This document shows positions 23,073 through 31,393 of a stretch of DNA of 51,283 nucleotides, one piece after another. The DNA is taken from positions 1-51,283 of the forward strand of contig JAHIPI010000069.1 of NCBI GenBank assembly GCA_018894435.1. The letters are read 5' to 3'. Numbering within the stretch: position 1 is the first letter of the stretch; each line of letters starts with the position of its first letter. The notes beneath the pieces were generated by a model, which worked only from the letters and a program-made list of their open reading frames with translations, was not told where the DNA came from and ran no database searches. A program made the position numbers and the translations under genes. This stretch comes from Candidatus Omnitrophota bacterium (GTDB lineage Bacteria; Omnitrophota; Gorgyraeia; JAHIPI01).

Positions 23073-23882
23073 ATGTTTGAGATTTTTAAAGAGCCTTTTA
23101 TGGAAACCGCATTATTGGGCGGTTTAATAGTAGGTTTGATTTGCGCTTACTTGGGTGTTTTCGTTATATTGAAAAGAATTGTTTTTATGGGTATTGTGCT
23201 ATCCGAGGTAGCGGCTTTAGGCGTCGCTATAGGGTTATTTGTCGGAATAAGCCCCATGTTCTCGGCATTTATCCTGACTATTCTGGCAGTCTTGTTATTT
23301 TGGATCCCTTTTACGGAAAAAAACATTTCCCGGGAAGCTCTTTTGGGATTTACGTATGCTTTTTGCGCCGCTATGGCCATTATCTTAATAGCTAAGAACC
23401 CCATCGCCGAAGCGAGAGGATTAAATCTTATCTCCGGGAATCTTCTTTATACGACTTGGTCTGATATAAAATTACTAGGTATTGCGGCAGCTATTATTTT
23501 ATTCACAAATATGATCTTCTTTAAAGAATTTATCTTTATTTCTTTTGACCGGGAAACCGCTTTTACTACCGGGCTCAAAACAAATCTATTGGATTTTCTG
23601 CTTTATTTAACTATCGGAACCGCTATTAGCTTGTCTATGAAGATTTGCGGAGTAATCTTTGTTTTCGCCTCCTTAATTATTCCCGCTATGGGAGGACTTC
23701 TGATCGCGAAGACAATAGGAAAGATTTTCATTTCCTCAATTTTAATCGCTCTCTTTAGCGTGTTGATAGGCCTTTGGTTATCGTATAAATTAGACCTGCC
23801 GTCAGGCCCTGCAATTGTAGGATTATATGGATTATTTTTTATCGGCCTAACAGGGGCAAAATCTATTTTAGGTAAAAGATGA
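23073..23882 (+). CDS. znuB: Metal ABC transporter permease
   Basis: 269 residues from ATG 23073, preceded by AGAGGTGG (an upstream GTG is less likely). It is an ABC-3 family permease with about eight hydrophobic helices and the family pattern LSEVAALGVAIG near residue 50, where most ZnuB proteins have an SH..L.G motif. The final ATGA overlaps the amidase gene. Confidence 0.85.
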   Translation: MFEIFKEPFMETALLGGLIVGLICAYLGVFVILKRIVFMGIVLSEVAALGVAIGLFVGISPMFSAFILTILAVLLFWIPFTEKNISREALLGFTYAFCAAMAIILIAKNPIAEARGLNLISGNLLYTTWSDIKLLGIAAAIILFTNMIFFKEFIFISFDRETAFTTGLKTNLLDFLLYLTIGTAISLSMKICGVIFVFASLIIPAMGGLLIAKTIGKIFISSILIALFSVLIGLWLSYKLDLPSGPAIVGLYGLFFIGLTGAKSILGKR

Positions 23883-24646
23883 AGAGAACCATTTATTCAG
23901 TGTTAATTTTAGGGCTGGCATTTATTTTGAGTTCTTGCGCTACCGCTCCTATTAAACCGCCCGTCACCACTAAAGAACAAATATATCCGCAAACTACCGC
24001 GCCGGCCTTAAGACAGGATATTTCACATGTAGTCGCACCCGGTGAGACGCTTTGGCGGATAGCAAAGATGTATGATGTCAGTATAGACGATATCAGGCAC
24101 GCGAACTGTTTAGGAAATTCGACCAAATTGAAGATGGGGCAACGTCTACTGGTAGAAAAGGCTGCTTCGATCAAACCGGTCATATCTCTTTATCCTTCAA
24201 ATAAATGGAAATATATCATAATCCATCATAGTGCCACAGACGAAGGGAGCGCCCTTGCTTTTTATAAATTTCACCGTTCCCGCGGCTGGAAAAACCTTGG
24301 GTACCATTTTGTAATCGATAACGATAGTCATGAAAAGCAAGACGGGCAGATCGAAGTATCTCCCAGATGGATAAAAAAGCAGTACGGAACGCATTGCAAA
24401 GCAGGCGGTATGAATTATAAGGCAATCGGCATATGCCTTGTCGGTAATTTTAATACAGAGAGCGTTTCCGAAAAACAGATGGATTCCCTGGTCTATTTAG
24501 TAAATACGTTAAGGAAGTATTATAATATTTCGCTTAAGAATATTGTCGGGCACGGACAGGTCAAGGGCGCAAGGACAGAATGTCCTGGGAAAAATTTCCC
24601 ATGGAGATCATTCTATTCAAAACTAAAAGAAGAAACCGGTAACTAA
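23879..24646 (+). CDS. Lipoprotein with LysM and amidase (PGRP-like) domains
   Basis: A 255-residue predicted lipoprotein: lipobox LSSC near residue 19, a linker, a LysM domain (about 45-92, HVVAPGETLWRIAKMYDV then LKMGQRLLV) and an N-acetylmuramoyl-L-alanine amidase/PGRP domain (about 110-250). The zinc ligands are probably the first His of IIIHHSATD and a later His/Cys pair in GHGQVKGARTECPG. It overlaps znuB by 4 bases. A zinc-dependent wall hydrolase inside a zinc operon is noteworthy: it may be regulated by zinc or help insert the porin (inference). Confidence 0.82.
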   Translation: MKRTIYSVLILGLAFILSSCATAPIKPPVTTKEQIYPQTTAPALRQDISHVVAPGETLWRIAKMYDVSIDDIRHANCLGNSTKLKMGQRLLVEKAASIKPVISLYPSNKWKYIIIHHSATDEGSALAFYKFHRSRGWKNLGYHFVIDNDSHEKQDGQIEVSPRWIKKQYGTHCKAGGMNYKAIGICLVGNFNTESVSEKQMDSLVYLVNTLRKYYNISLKNIVGHGQVKGARTECPGKNFPWRSFYSKLKEETGN

Positions 24647-24657
24647 TAAGAAAAAGA

Positions 24658-24703
24658 TTGACAGTATAAATGACATGTGTTATTATTTTTGAAATAGTAA
24701 TAC
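24658..24703 (+). promoter_or_regulatory. nikR promoter with NikR-type operator
   Basis: TTGACA (24658-24663), 17 bases, TATTAT (24681-24686). Overlapping the -10 is GTGTTAT (24677-24683), a 13-base spacer and GTAATAC (24697-24703). This resembles the GTGTTAC-N13/14-GTAACAC operator described for deltaproteobacterial NikR. Autoregulation is likely. Confidence 0.7.
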
Positions 24704-24715
24704 TGAGGTGAGTAT

Positions 24716-25126
24716 ATGGGAATATCCCGGTTTGGTATTTCATTAGACAAGGTGCTGTTGGATAAATTTGACCGCCTTATTAAGGAGAAGAATTATACCA
24801 ACCGCTCCGAAGCGTTCAGGGATTTAATCCGACAGGAGCTCGTAAAAAAAGAGTGGCTGGAAGGTAAAGAGATTGCCGGCGCAATTACGCTTATCTACGA
24901 TCATCATAAAAGGGAACTAGTAAATAAGCTCATGGATATACAGCACGATTATCAGAAGCTGATTATTTCTACCCAGCACATACATTTGGATCATGATAAT
25001 TGCTTAGAGATAATCGCAGTAAAAGGCGTTCCTCGCGAAGCGCAGAAACTGACGGATATTTTAAAATCGGTAAAAGGCGTAAAACACAGCGCCTTAAGCA
25101 TGTCAAGTACAGGCAAAAATATTTAG
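24716..25126 (+). CDS. nikR: Nickel-responsive regulator NikR
   Basis: A 136-residue ribbon-helix-helix repressor. The RHH domain is at 1-48 (FGISLDKVLLDKFD and TNRSEAFRDLIR) and the ACT-like metal domain at 55-136. The nickel ligands align with the E. coli set shifted by one residue: H77, H88, H90 and C96 (TQHIHLDHDNC). GAGGTGAG precedes the start. It is followed by nickel-uptake-type genes, which it probably represses when nickel is sufficient. Confidence 0.93.
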   Translation: MGISRFGISLDKVLLDKFDRLIKEKNYTNRSEAFRDLIRQELVKKEWLEGKEIAGAITLIYDHHKRELVNKLMDIQHDYQKLIISTQHIHLDHDNCLEIIAVKGVPREAQKLTDILKSVKGVKHSALSMSSTGKNI

Positions 25127-25153
25127 CAGACGAATTATTTTTTTTGCGCATAG

Positions 25154-25180
25154 GTAGCACGATTTTAATAATTATAACAC
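25154..25180 (+). promoter_or_regulatory. Possible second NikR site
   Basis: ATAACAC (25174-25180) is the exact complement of the left half-site at nikR. GTAGCAC (25154-25160) sits exactly 13 bases upstream but matches the expected half only partly. It lies 20 bases before the porin start. No convincing -35/-10 pair is visible, so this is a candidate only. Confidence 0.35.
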
Positions 25181-25199
25181 AAATTAGTAGGAGGAATTG

Positions 25200-26564
25200 A
25201 TGAGAAAATGTTTTGTTTTAATATGTTGCATTTCATTTGTGTTATCTTTTATAAAACCGGCGTTCGCGAGCGAAGAGGAACTTATGGCCGAAATCAAAGT
25301 CCTTAAGGCAAAACTCGCGGATATGGACGAGCTTAAAGCGCGCGTTACCGAGCTGGAAAAACAGGTAAACGAACAAAAACATACTCTGATACAGCAGGAA
25401 GGAACCGTAACCGAAGTTAAAAAATCGCTTATAGATTATAAGCCGGGAGAAGGACTGAAACTTAAGCCGTATGGGCTTAATATACAGGCAGGGGCCACAT
25501 TTGTATTACAGGGAACGCCCGACGCCAATAATGCCGGAGGCAGGGAGAAGTCACGGTTTGACGCCTCCTGGTCAAGTGACATTTTCATAGAAAAAGAATT
25601 TGACGACTGGGGACTTGCGTTAATCCACCTTGAGCCTGGGCAGGGCGATACTGTAGAGCCGGAATTATCAGTTTATAGCAATGTTAACCGGGATACAAAC
25701 GATACAGGCGCCGATGTTCCGGTAACGGAACTATGGTATGAACACTATCTTTTCAATAAGCAAATAGCGTTTACATTTGGTAAGCTCGATCCGGCGAATT
25801 ATGTGGACCAAAACGAATACGCGTTTGACGAAACTACCCAATTTTTGGGCCGCATATTCAGAAACTCACCCGCAATAGAATGGCCGGACGACAATACCCT
25901 GGGAAGCCGCTTGATTCTAGCGCCGGCCGAGATGCCGTATATGTCGCTCGAAGCTGCATACTTTGATGCCGATAATGACTGGGAGCAGGTATTCAACGAC
26001 CCGTTTGTTTCGGTGCAGCTTAATCTTAAACCATACAGCATTTTTGACGCCGATTCCGAACAATGGGACGGTAATTACAGGTTATATTGGTGGATAAACT
26101 GCCGCGACCATTCTAAACTTGTGGCGGCAGGCAAGCCAGATACGGATGAGGCGGAAAGGATAAATACCGGTTTTGGATTAAGCTGCGACCAAATGCTTAC
26201 CGATGAGTTTGGGATATTCGGCAGATTTGGCTGGCAGAGGCCGGATGTGGAAATCGTTAGCACCAACCCTAACGCAGCGCCTGTAGAGTTTTCGTGGTCA
26301 GGAGGCCTGCAAATGACAGGTAAGCGCTGGAATAGGCCCGATGACGTACTTGCTTGCGCGGTTGGCCAGTTATTTCCAAGCAAAGAATATAAGGACGCAG
26401 GCCACGGCGGCTCGGCGGAGGGGCATTTGGAGTTATATTATAAACTTCAAATCCTGAAATATCTCGCCCTTACGCCTGATTTTCAGCTTGTATGGAATCC
26501 GCGCGGTGTTGATGAAACTGATCCTATATTTGTATATGGCTTAAGAGGACAAGTGGATTTTTAA
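25200..26564 (+). CDS. Outer membrane porin with coiled coil, nickel operon
   Basis: A 454-residue protein with a signal peptide (cleavage near AFAS), a leucine-rich coiled coil (about 26-70, LMAEIKVLKAKLADMDELK and onward) and a beta-barrel domain resembling OprB/OprO-type porins. The overall plan matches the porin at 20136, although the sequences differ. Its position between NikR and NikM-like genes suggests a role in nickel or cobalt passage. AGGAGG at 25189-25194 supports ATG 25200. Confidence 0.72.
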   Translation: MRKCFVLICCISFVLSFIKPAFASEEELMAEIKVLKAKLADMDELKARVTELEKQVNEQKHTLIQQEGTVTEVKKSLIDYKPGEGLKLKPYGLNIQAGATFVLQGTPDANNAGGREKSRFDASWSSDIFIEKEFDDWGLALIHLEPGQGDTVEPELSVYSNVNRDTNDTGADVPVTELWYEHYLFNKQIAFTFGKLDPANYVDQNEYAFDETTQFLGRIFRNSPAIEWPDDNTLGSRLILAPAEMPYMSLEAAYFDADNDWEQVFNDPFVSVQLNLKPYSIFDADSEQWDGNYRLYWWINCRDHSKLVAAGKPDTDEAERINTGFGLSCDQMLTDEFGIFGRFGWQRPDVEIVSTNPNAAPVEFSWSGGLQMTGKRWNRPDDVLACAVGQLFPSKEYKDAGHGGSAEGHLELYYKLQILKYLALTPDFQLVWNPRGVDETDPIFVYGLRGQVDF

Positions 26565-26585
26565 ATTGTAAAGAAAGGAAAGAAT

Positions 26586-27257
26586 ATGCATATTCCGGAT
26601 GGATATTTAGGGCCCGCGACAAGCGGCGTATTTTACGCCGTAATGATCCCGATTTGGATAACGGCGTCTAATATTATGAAAAAGACGCTTAAGGCTGCTC
26701 AGGTGCCGCTGCTTGGCATAGGCGCGGCATTTACTTTTGTGATAATGATGATAAATATTCCGATCCCCGGAGGTACAACAGGACACGCAGTAGGAGGGGC
26801 GCTTGTAGCGATAATACTGGGCCCGTGGGCCGCGTGTATCGCAGTTACTGTGGCGCTTGTGATACAGGCACTCTTATTCGGCGACGGAGGCATTACGGCG
26901 ATAGGAGCAAATTGTTTTAATATGGCGTTTATCATGCCGTTTACCGCATATTATATCTATAAGATGATTGGCGGAAATTCGCCCTTCGGCTCCAATCGTC
27001 GTGTAATCGCCGCGGGAATAGCGGGATATGTCTCCTTAAATATCGCGGCGTTTTTTGCCGCGATCCAGTTTGGGATACAACCGCTTTTGCATCATACCTC
27101 CACCGGCCAGGCGCTGTACTGCCCTTACGGGCTGAATGTCACTATTCCCGCTATGGTCGGGGAGCATCTCTTTATATTCGGATGGGTCGAGGCGGTTGTG
27201 ACCGCATTAGCCGTGAAATACATCCAAAAACAGGACCCGTCTTTAATAAGGGCATAG
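26586..27257 (+). CDS. NikM/CbiM-type ECF transporter substrate-binding membrane protein
   Basis: A 223-residue membrane protein with the diagnostic N-terminus MHIPDGYL, in which the amino terminus and His2 bind Ni(II) or Co(II). PGGTTGHAVGGAL and later hydrophobic helices fit the S-component of nickel/cobalt ECF transporters. NikR upstream favours nickel. AAAGGAAAG precedes the start. The ATPase (NikO) and T-component (NikQ) genes are not in this operon. Confidence 0.85.
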   Translation: MHIPDGYLGPATSGVFYAVMIPIWITASNIMKKTLKAAQVPLLGIGAAFTFVIMMINIPIPGGTTGHAVGGALVAIILGPWAACIAVTVALVIQALLFGDGGITAIGANCFNMAFIMPFTAYYIYKMIGGNSPFGSNRRVIAAGIAGYVSLNIAAFFAAIQFGIQPLLHHTSTGQALYCPYGLNVTIPAMVGEHLFIFGWVEAVVTALAVKYIQKQDPSLIRA

Positions 27258-27267
27258 GAGGATTAAA

Positions 27268-27597
27268 ATGAACGTTACCAAAAAGTTATGGATCGGGCTT
27301 TTGATACTCATCGTTCTCTCGCCGATCGGGCTTCTTCTGCCGGAACATTTCAAAGCAGGCGCCGCATGGGGTGAATGGGGGATTGATGAGATAAAGGAAC
27401 TTGTCGGCTATATACCTCAGAGGTTGGAAAAGCTCGCGGGCATCTGGAATGCCCCTATTCCTGATTACGCGTTTAAAGGGTGGGAGGGGAAAGGATTAGG
27501 CGGTTTAAGCATAGCATACATCATTTCAGCAATAATAGGAATAGTTACCGCTGCCCTTATCATTATGCTGATCGGCAAAATTCTTATGAAGAAATGA
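27268..27597 (+). CDS. NikN/PDGLE-type small membrane protein
   Basis: A 109-residue protein with N- and C-terminal membrane helices (about 7-26 and 82-105) and an extracytoplasmic loop rich in Trp and Gly. Its size, topology and position directly after NikM match the NikN/CbiN-type additional component that loads metal into the S-component. It lacks an obvious textbook CbiN motif, so the assignment rests mostly on context. It probably ends the NikR-linked operon. Confidence 0.65.
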   Translation: MNVTKKLWIGLLILIVLSPIGLLLPEHFKAGAAWGEWGIDEIKELVGYIPQRLEKLAGIWNAPIPDYAFKGWEGKGLGGLSIAYIISAIIGIVTAALIIMLIGKILMKK

Positions 27598-27666
27598 TTG
27601 ACCGTTTCATGCTAAGCGCGAAATAGTCGGTAAAGTAAAAAATAAGCCCTTATTGCAAAATAAAGA

Positions 27667-27764
27667 TAGACAAAAACCGCTGTAGGGTGTACAATAACAC
27701 CATCACAAACAAAGATTAGCTATCTTGGACCGCGGGATTAGATTACTAACCTTGCGGTTTTTTT
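27667..27764 (+). promoter_or_regulatory. Promoter and attenuator leader of the DEAD-box helicase gene
   Basis: TAGACA (27667-27672), 17 bases, TACAAT (27690-27695). The leader then carries CTTGGACCG (27724-27732) and an intrinsic terminator: ACCGC (27729-27733) pairs with GCGGT (27754-27758), the inner bases GGATTAG/CTAACC extend the stem, and a 7-T tract follows. The helicase ATG is only 27 bases beyond. The same motif and arrangement occur before both csp genes, indicating shared attenuation control. Confidence 0.7.
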
Positions 27765-27791
27765 CATGTTTACCCATAGGAAATCACATTT

Positions 27792-29033
27792 ATGACGCAA
27801 AAATTGCAACAACACTCATCATTTTACAGCCTCGGCATCGCGCCGAGGATCCTTGAAGTATTGGATAAGATGCGTTTTACCGTTCCTACGCCTATTCAGC
27901 ATAAGGCGATCCCTGTAGCAATAGAAGGCAAAGACATTATCGGTATCGCGCAGACAGGTACGGGCAAGACACTTGCTTTCGCCATACCTATAATTCAACA
28001 GTTTGCCCAGAAGAAAGGCAGATGCCTTATCCTTGCTCCCACAAGAGAGCTGGCCATACAGATAGACGAGGCATTTCAGAAGATAGCTGTGATCTTTGGT
28101 ATACGCACAGCCGTTCTTATAGGCGGGGCATCCATGCATCTGCAATTACAGGCCCTGAGAAGAAATCCCCGCATTATAATAGCGACACCGGGCAGGCTTA
28201 TTGACCACATGGATCAGCGCACAGTGATGTTGGCGGATGTCAGCATTCTAGTCCTTGACGAGGCCGACCGCATGCTCGATATGGGGTTTTTGCCGGATAT
28301 TAAGCGCATCCTTAGAGTTATTCCGAAAGATAGGCAGACGATGCTTTTCTCGGCCACTATACCCGGAGAGATCATGGAAATAGCATCTGCCCATATGAAA
28401 CTTCCGGTTCGCGTGGAGATGGCGCCCTCAGGCACTACGGCAGAACGCATTGTCCAGGAAGTCTTTGTCGTAAGAAAAGATATGAAAAAAGAGCTGCTCA
28501 AAAAGCTGCTCTATCAATATCACGGGCCGGTGCTTCTTTTTTCCCGCACGAAGATAGGCGCGTCTAAGATCACCCGCTTTATCAGAGAATTGGGCCACAG
28601 GGTCGCGGAGATACATTCCGACCGCTCCCTGCCGCAACGCCGGGAAGCGCTCGAAGGCTTCAAGAGAGGCAAATACAGGATACTTGTCGCCACAGATATC
28701 GCGTCAAGAGGCATTGATGTTATCGGAATAGAACTTGTCATTAATTATGATCTTCCTGAAGATGTCGAAAATTATGTACACCGGATCGGCCGCACAGGGC
28801 GCGCCGGCCATGAAGGCCGCGCCATCTCTTTTGCGACGCCGGAACAGGGCATGGATGTCAAGAGTATCGAAAAACTGATCAAAACCGATCTGTGCATATT
28901 GGAACATCCGGACCTTCCCCGCGAGAGATTTCTTCATCCTAAGCAGTATATACCTTCCAGCAGAAATAGGACCCATGGGCACGGGCAAAAGAGGCACTTT
29001 AAGCCGCACAGCAGGCGGAATTTCGGAAGATAA
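27792..29033 (+). CDS. DEAD-box RNA helicase (RhlE-type)
   Basis: A 413-residue helicase with Q motif (TPIQ, Q36), Walker A AQTGTGKT (53-60), PTREL, TPGR, DEAD at 156-159, SAT, then the C-terminal RecA motifs (ATDIASRGID, HRIGRTGRAG). A short basic tail ends the protein (HGHGQKRHFKPHSRRNFGR), typical for RNA contact. It most resembles the RhlE/CsdA group that remodels structured RNA in ribosome assembly and at low temperature. It shares a terminator-type leader with the csp genes. AGGAAA precedes the start. Confidence 0.92.
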   Translation: MTQKLQQHSSFYSLGIAPRILEVLDKMRFTVPTPIQHKAIPVAIEGKDIIGIAQTGTGKTLAFAIPIIQQFAQKKGRCLILAPTRELAIQIDEAFQKIAVIFGIRTAVLIGGASMHLQLQALRRNPRIIIATPGRLIDHMDQRTVMLADVSILVLDEADRMLDMGFLPDIKRILRVIPKDRQTMLFSATIPGEIMEIASAHMKLPVRVEMAPSGTTAERIVQEVFVVRKDMKKELLKKLLYQYHGPVLLFSRTKIGASKITRFIRELGHRVAEIHSDRSLPQRREALEGFKRGKYRILVATDIASRGIDVIGIELVINYDLPEDVENYVHRIGRTGRAGHEGRAISFATPEQGMDVKSIEKLIKTDLCILEHPDLPRERFLHPKQYIPSSRNRTHGHGQKRHFKPHSRRNFGR

Positions 29034-29058
29034 GTTTCAGCAAAAGAAAAGAGAAGAA

Positions 29059-29226
29059 ATGGAAATAAAAACCTCACGAAAGCGTAGAAAATGCAGGTAT
29101 CCGCTCTGTAAAAATATTCTCAGCATTTACAACCACGAATCTTATTGCCATATCCATCTCGGCCATATTTTCCGGGACGACAAAGTCGTTAAGGGCCGCC
29201 CTTCACTGTCTTTGGTCGGTAAATGA
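29059..29226 (+). CDS. Small zinc-ribbon-like protein
   Basis: 55 residues from ATG 29059. It has a basic N-terminus, then CRYPLCKNILSIYNHESYCHIHLGHIF (the key residues are a C-x4-C pair and a later C-x2-H). Four ligands spaced this way suggest one zinc site, and the LSIYN middle is the kind seen in short bacterial zinc-finger proteins. It follows the helicase by 25 bases and may bind nucleic acid, but no family is recognised. Confidence 0.5.
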   Translation: MEIKTSRKRRKCRYPLCKNILSIYNHESYCHIHLGHIFRDDKVVKGRPSLSLVGK

Positions 29227-29240
29227 AAGGATAAGAAGCC

Positions 29241-30818
29241 ATGATAGATCAAACTAAAAAAAGATACAGGTTCAGGCTTGTAGTTCCGGCCTTTCCGGCC
29301 ATCAATATATATTCTATTGCCGCAAGAAGGACTACCGCTTTAGGCCCGGTATGCGTAGCCAGCTCTGTCGCTAGAATGGCAAAATGGGACGCTGAAGTCA
29401 TAGATGAAAACAATCTCCGCATATTCGGCCCAAAAAACAATTCAGGCAAGGCAGACCATGAGTTTTTACAAAAGACGCGGCCTGCGGACGTTGTGGGATT
29501 GTACGGTGGGCTTACAAGTACCATTCCGCGGCTCTATGAGATAGCGCGGTTTTATAAGAATAAAGGGGCAGTGATTGTAGCCGGCGGACACCATTTCTGC
29601 GAAGAGACGATACCCGAGGCGCTCTATTCGGGTATTGATTATGTAGTCATCGACGAGGGCGAAGAGACTATTACCGAGCTTCTCGCGGCTCTGGAAGAAA
29701 ACAGAGATGTAAGCGGTATAAAGGGCATTGCCTACATTGATAACGGCAGGATCACGTTCACTCAAAAAAGAGAACCCATCACCGATTTCGACAAATTACC
29801 CATACCAAATTTTTCTCTGGTGCGATACGCGAAGATGAAAATTTATCCTGTTGAAAGGATACGGGGCTGTGGCATGAACTGCGAATTTTGCGCCGTCAAA
29901 GGCAAGCCGCGACGCTCTTCGGTAGAGCGCCTGTTTGAGCGCATCAGCCACCTAGCAGAGACAAGAAACGCCAGGAATTTTTTCATCGTCGACGACCTTT
30001 TCGGGCAGGACCGCGAAGAAACGATAAGGTTCTGTAATATGATGTATGATTATCAGCGCCGCATAGGCAAGAGAATAGGCCTGGGCGTCCAGATAAGACT
30101 GGATAAAGCAAATGACCATGAGCTTCTTTCCGCGATGCGTCGCGCGGGCGTAAACGGAGTGGCCATAGGTTTTGAATCCCCCATCGAGGAAGAGCTGAAA
30201 GCGATGCAGAAGCACCTGAAGCCGGCCAACATGATACAGATGGCAAGAACATTCCGCAAATTCGGGTTTATAGTCCATGGCATGTTTATCTTTGGTTATC
30301 CGTCCGCCGAAGGGGTAAAATTTTCTATGACGGCGCGCGAAAGAATGAGACATTTCAAGAATTTTATACGTAAAGCAGGGATCGATACCGTGCAGATACT
30401 CTTGCCCGTTCCTTTGCCCGGCACTGAATTCAGGCGCCGCCTTGAGGCCGCCAACAGGCTTTATCCGCTGCAAAATATAGGGTGGGAATATTATGACGGC
30501 AATTTTCCTCTCTTTGAGCCGGACGAACCCCTGACCGCGGAAGAGATACAGGACTCTGCCTGGGGTATTATGAATAAATTTTACCAGTTTAAATATATGC
30601 TGTTCGTGGTTTTAAACCTCTTTTCCTTCCCGGGGATCATCTTTTTCCTGCATAATATCAAAGCAGGATGGAGGAGATGGTACCGCGAGATGCGCGGCTC
30701 TATAATACGTGTCACCGGTTGGATATTTTTAAAGCAGTGGACAGCGGCGTTTCAAAAAGGAGTGTTTTTACAAAAGCTCTCAAAAGCGAAAGACTATTTG
30801 AAAACAGTGCGGACTTAG
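29241..30818 (+). CDS. B12-binding radical SAM protein
   Basis: A 525-residue enzyme. The N-terminal cobalamin-binding-like Rossmann domain (about 10-150) contains GGHHFCEETIPEAL and VVIDEGEETI. The radical SAM core (about 190-420) has the cluster motif RGCGMNCEFCAVKG (C-x3-C-x2-C), GFESP and IFGYPSAE. The C-terminal part has a hydrophobic stretch near 455-475. The family performs methylations or ring rearrangements, and the substrate is unknown. It is set apart from the helicase by a small gene and probably shares its transcript. Confidence 0.85.
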   Translation: MIDQTKKRYRFRLVVPAFPAINIYSIAARRTTALGPVCVASSVARMAKWDAEVIDENNLRIFGPKNNSGKADHEFLQKTRPADVVGLYGGLTSTIPRLYEIARFYKNKGAVIVAGGHHFCEETIPEALYSGIDYVVIDEGEETITELLAALEENRDVSGIKGIAYIDNGRITFTQKREPITDFDKLPIPNFSLVRYAKMKIYPVERIRGCGMNCEFCAVKGKPRRSSVERLFERISHLAETRNARNFFIVDDLFGQDREETIRFCNMMYDYQRRIGKRIGLGVQIRLDKANDHELLSAMRRAGVNGVAIGFESPIEEELKAMQKHLKPANMIQMARTFRKFGFIVHGMFIFGYPSAEGVKFSMTARERMRHFKNFIRKAGIDTVQILLPVPLPGTEFRRRLEAANRLYPLQNIGWEYYDGNFPLFEPDEPLTAEEIQDSAWGIMNKFYQFKYMLFVVLNLFSFPGIIFFLHNIKAGWRRWYREMRGSIIRVTGWIFLKQWTAAFQKGVFLQKLSKAKDYLKTVRT

Positions 30819-30840
30819 CCTACATCCGAATACATAATTC

Positions 30841-30869
30841 TTGCCTTACCTAACATGCGGTGCTATAAT
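30841..30869 (+). promoter_or_regulatory. Promoter ahead of the release-factor-like gene
   Basis: TTGCCT (30841-30846), 17 bases, TATAAT (30864-30869), again with TGC before the -10 (extended -10), as at 2742-2770. The expected transcription start falls inside the left arm of the hairpin at 30873-30894, so the hairpin would not terminate this transcript but could cap its 5' end. Confidence 0.55.
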
Positions 30870-30872
30870 CAA

Positions 30873-30900
30873 AGCCGGGTTCAATAACCCGGCTGTTTTA
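30873..30900 (+). terminator. Intrinsic terminator after the radical SAM gene
   Basis: AGCCGGGTT (30873-30881) and AACCCGGCT (30886-30894) form a perfect 9-bp stem with a 4-base loop, followed by GTTTTATTAT. Confidence 0.8.
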
Positions 30901-30911
30901 TTATCAATAGG

Positions 30912-30933
30912 GTGTCCCCAAGCGGCACGTCCC
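30912..30933. repeat. Dispersed repeat containing GTGTCCCCAAGCGG (second copy)
   Basis: 20 of 22 bases match the element at 6121-6142. It sits 13 bases before the start of the release-factor-like gene, in the same orientation as the first copy. Confidence 0.55.
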
Positions 30934-30946
30934 TAATAGAGGCGAT

Positions 30947-31360
30947 ATGGAATTCGGCGTAAGCAAAGATAAAAATGAAGCCTTAAAAGCAAAGATGATT
31001 TTATTGGGCATAAAGGACGCCGACTTGGAGGAAAAATTCATACGCTCAAGCGGGAAAGGCGGGCAGAAGGTCAACAAAACATCCTCATGTGTTTATCTTA
31101 AACATGGGCCTACGGGCATAGAGGTCAAGTGCCAGAGTGAGCGTTCTCAGATATTAAATAGATTTCTAGCCAGACGCATACTCACGAACAAGATCGAAGC
31201 GCTTATAGTGGGCAGAGAATCCGAGGTGCGGCAGAGAATAGAGAAGATAAGGCGCCAGAAGCGAAAGCGTTCCAAGAGGGCCAAAGAGAAGATGCTCCGA
31301 AATAAGAAAATGCATTCGGAGAAGAAAGAATTACGCAGGCCTCCCGTTAATGAATTATAG
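30947..31360 (+). CDS. Peptide chain release factor-like protein (GGQ, ArfB-like)
   Basis: A 137-residue protein made of the release-factor catalytic domain alone. GGQ lies at 38-40 within [15 protein letters not shown], followed by the fold's VKCQSERSQ and a Lys/Arg-rich C-terminal tail ([20 protein letters not shown]). That architecture matches ArfB/YaeJ-type stalled-ribosome rescue factors, in which the basic tail enters the empty mRNA channel. The codon-recognition domains are absent. AGAGG precedes the ATG. Confidence 0.82.
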   Translation: MEFGVSKDKNEALKAKMILLGIKDADLEEKFIRSSGKGGQKVNKTSSCVYLKHGPTGIEVKCQSERSQILNRFLARRILTNKIEALIVGRESEVRQRIEKIRRQKRKRSKRAKEKMLRNKKMHSEKKELRRPPVNEL

Positions 31361-31393
31361 GCCGGCGAAAAGGCGTGCGAAAAGGAGGAGAGG

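Noticed and set aside
25127-25199. Cobalamin or nickel riboswitch before the porin/NikM operon
   Set aside because: The gap is only about 70 bases and contains no B12-box or NiCo-like four-way junction. A NikR half-site is a better explanation.
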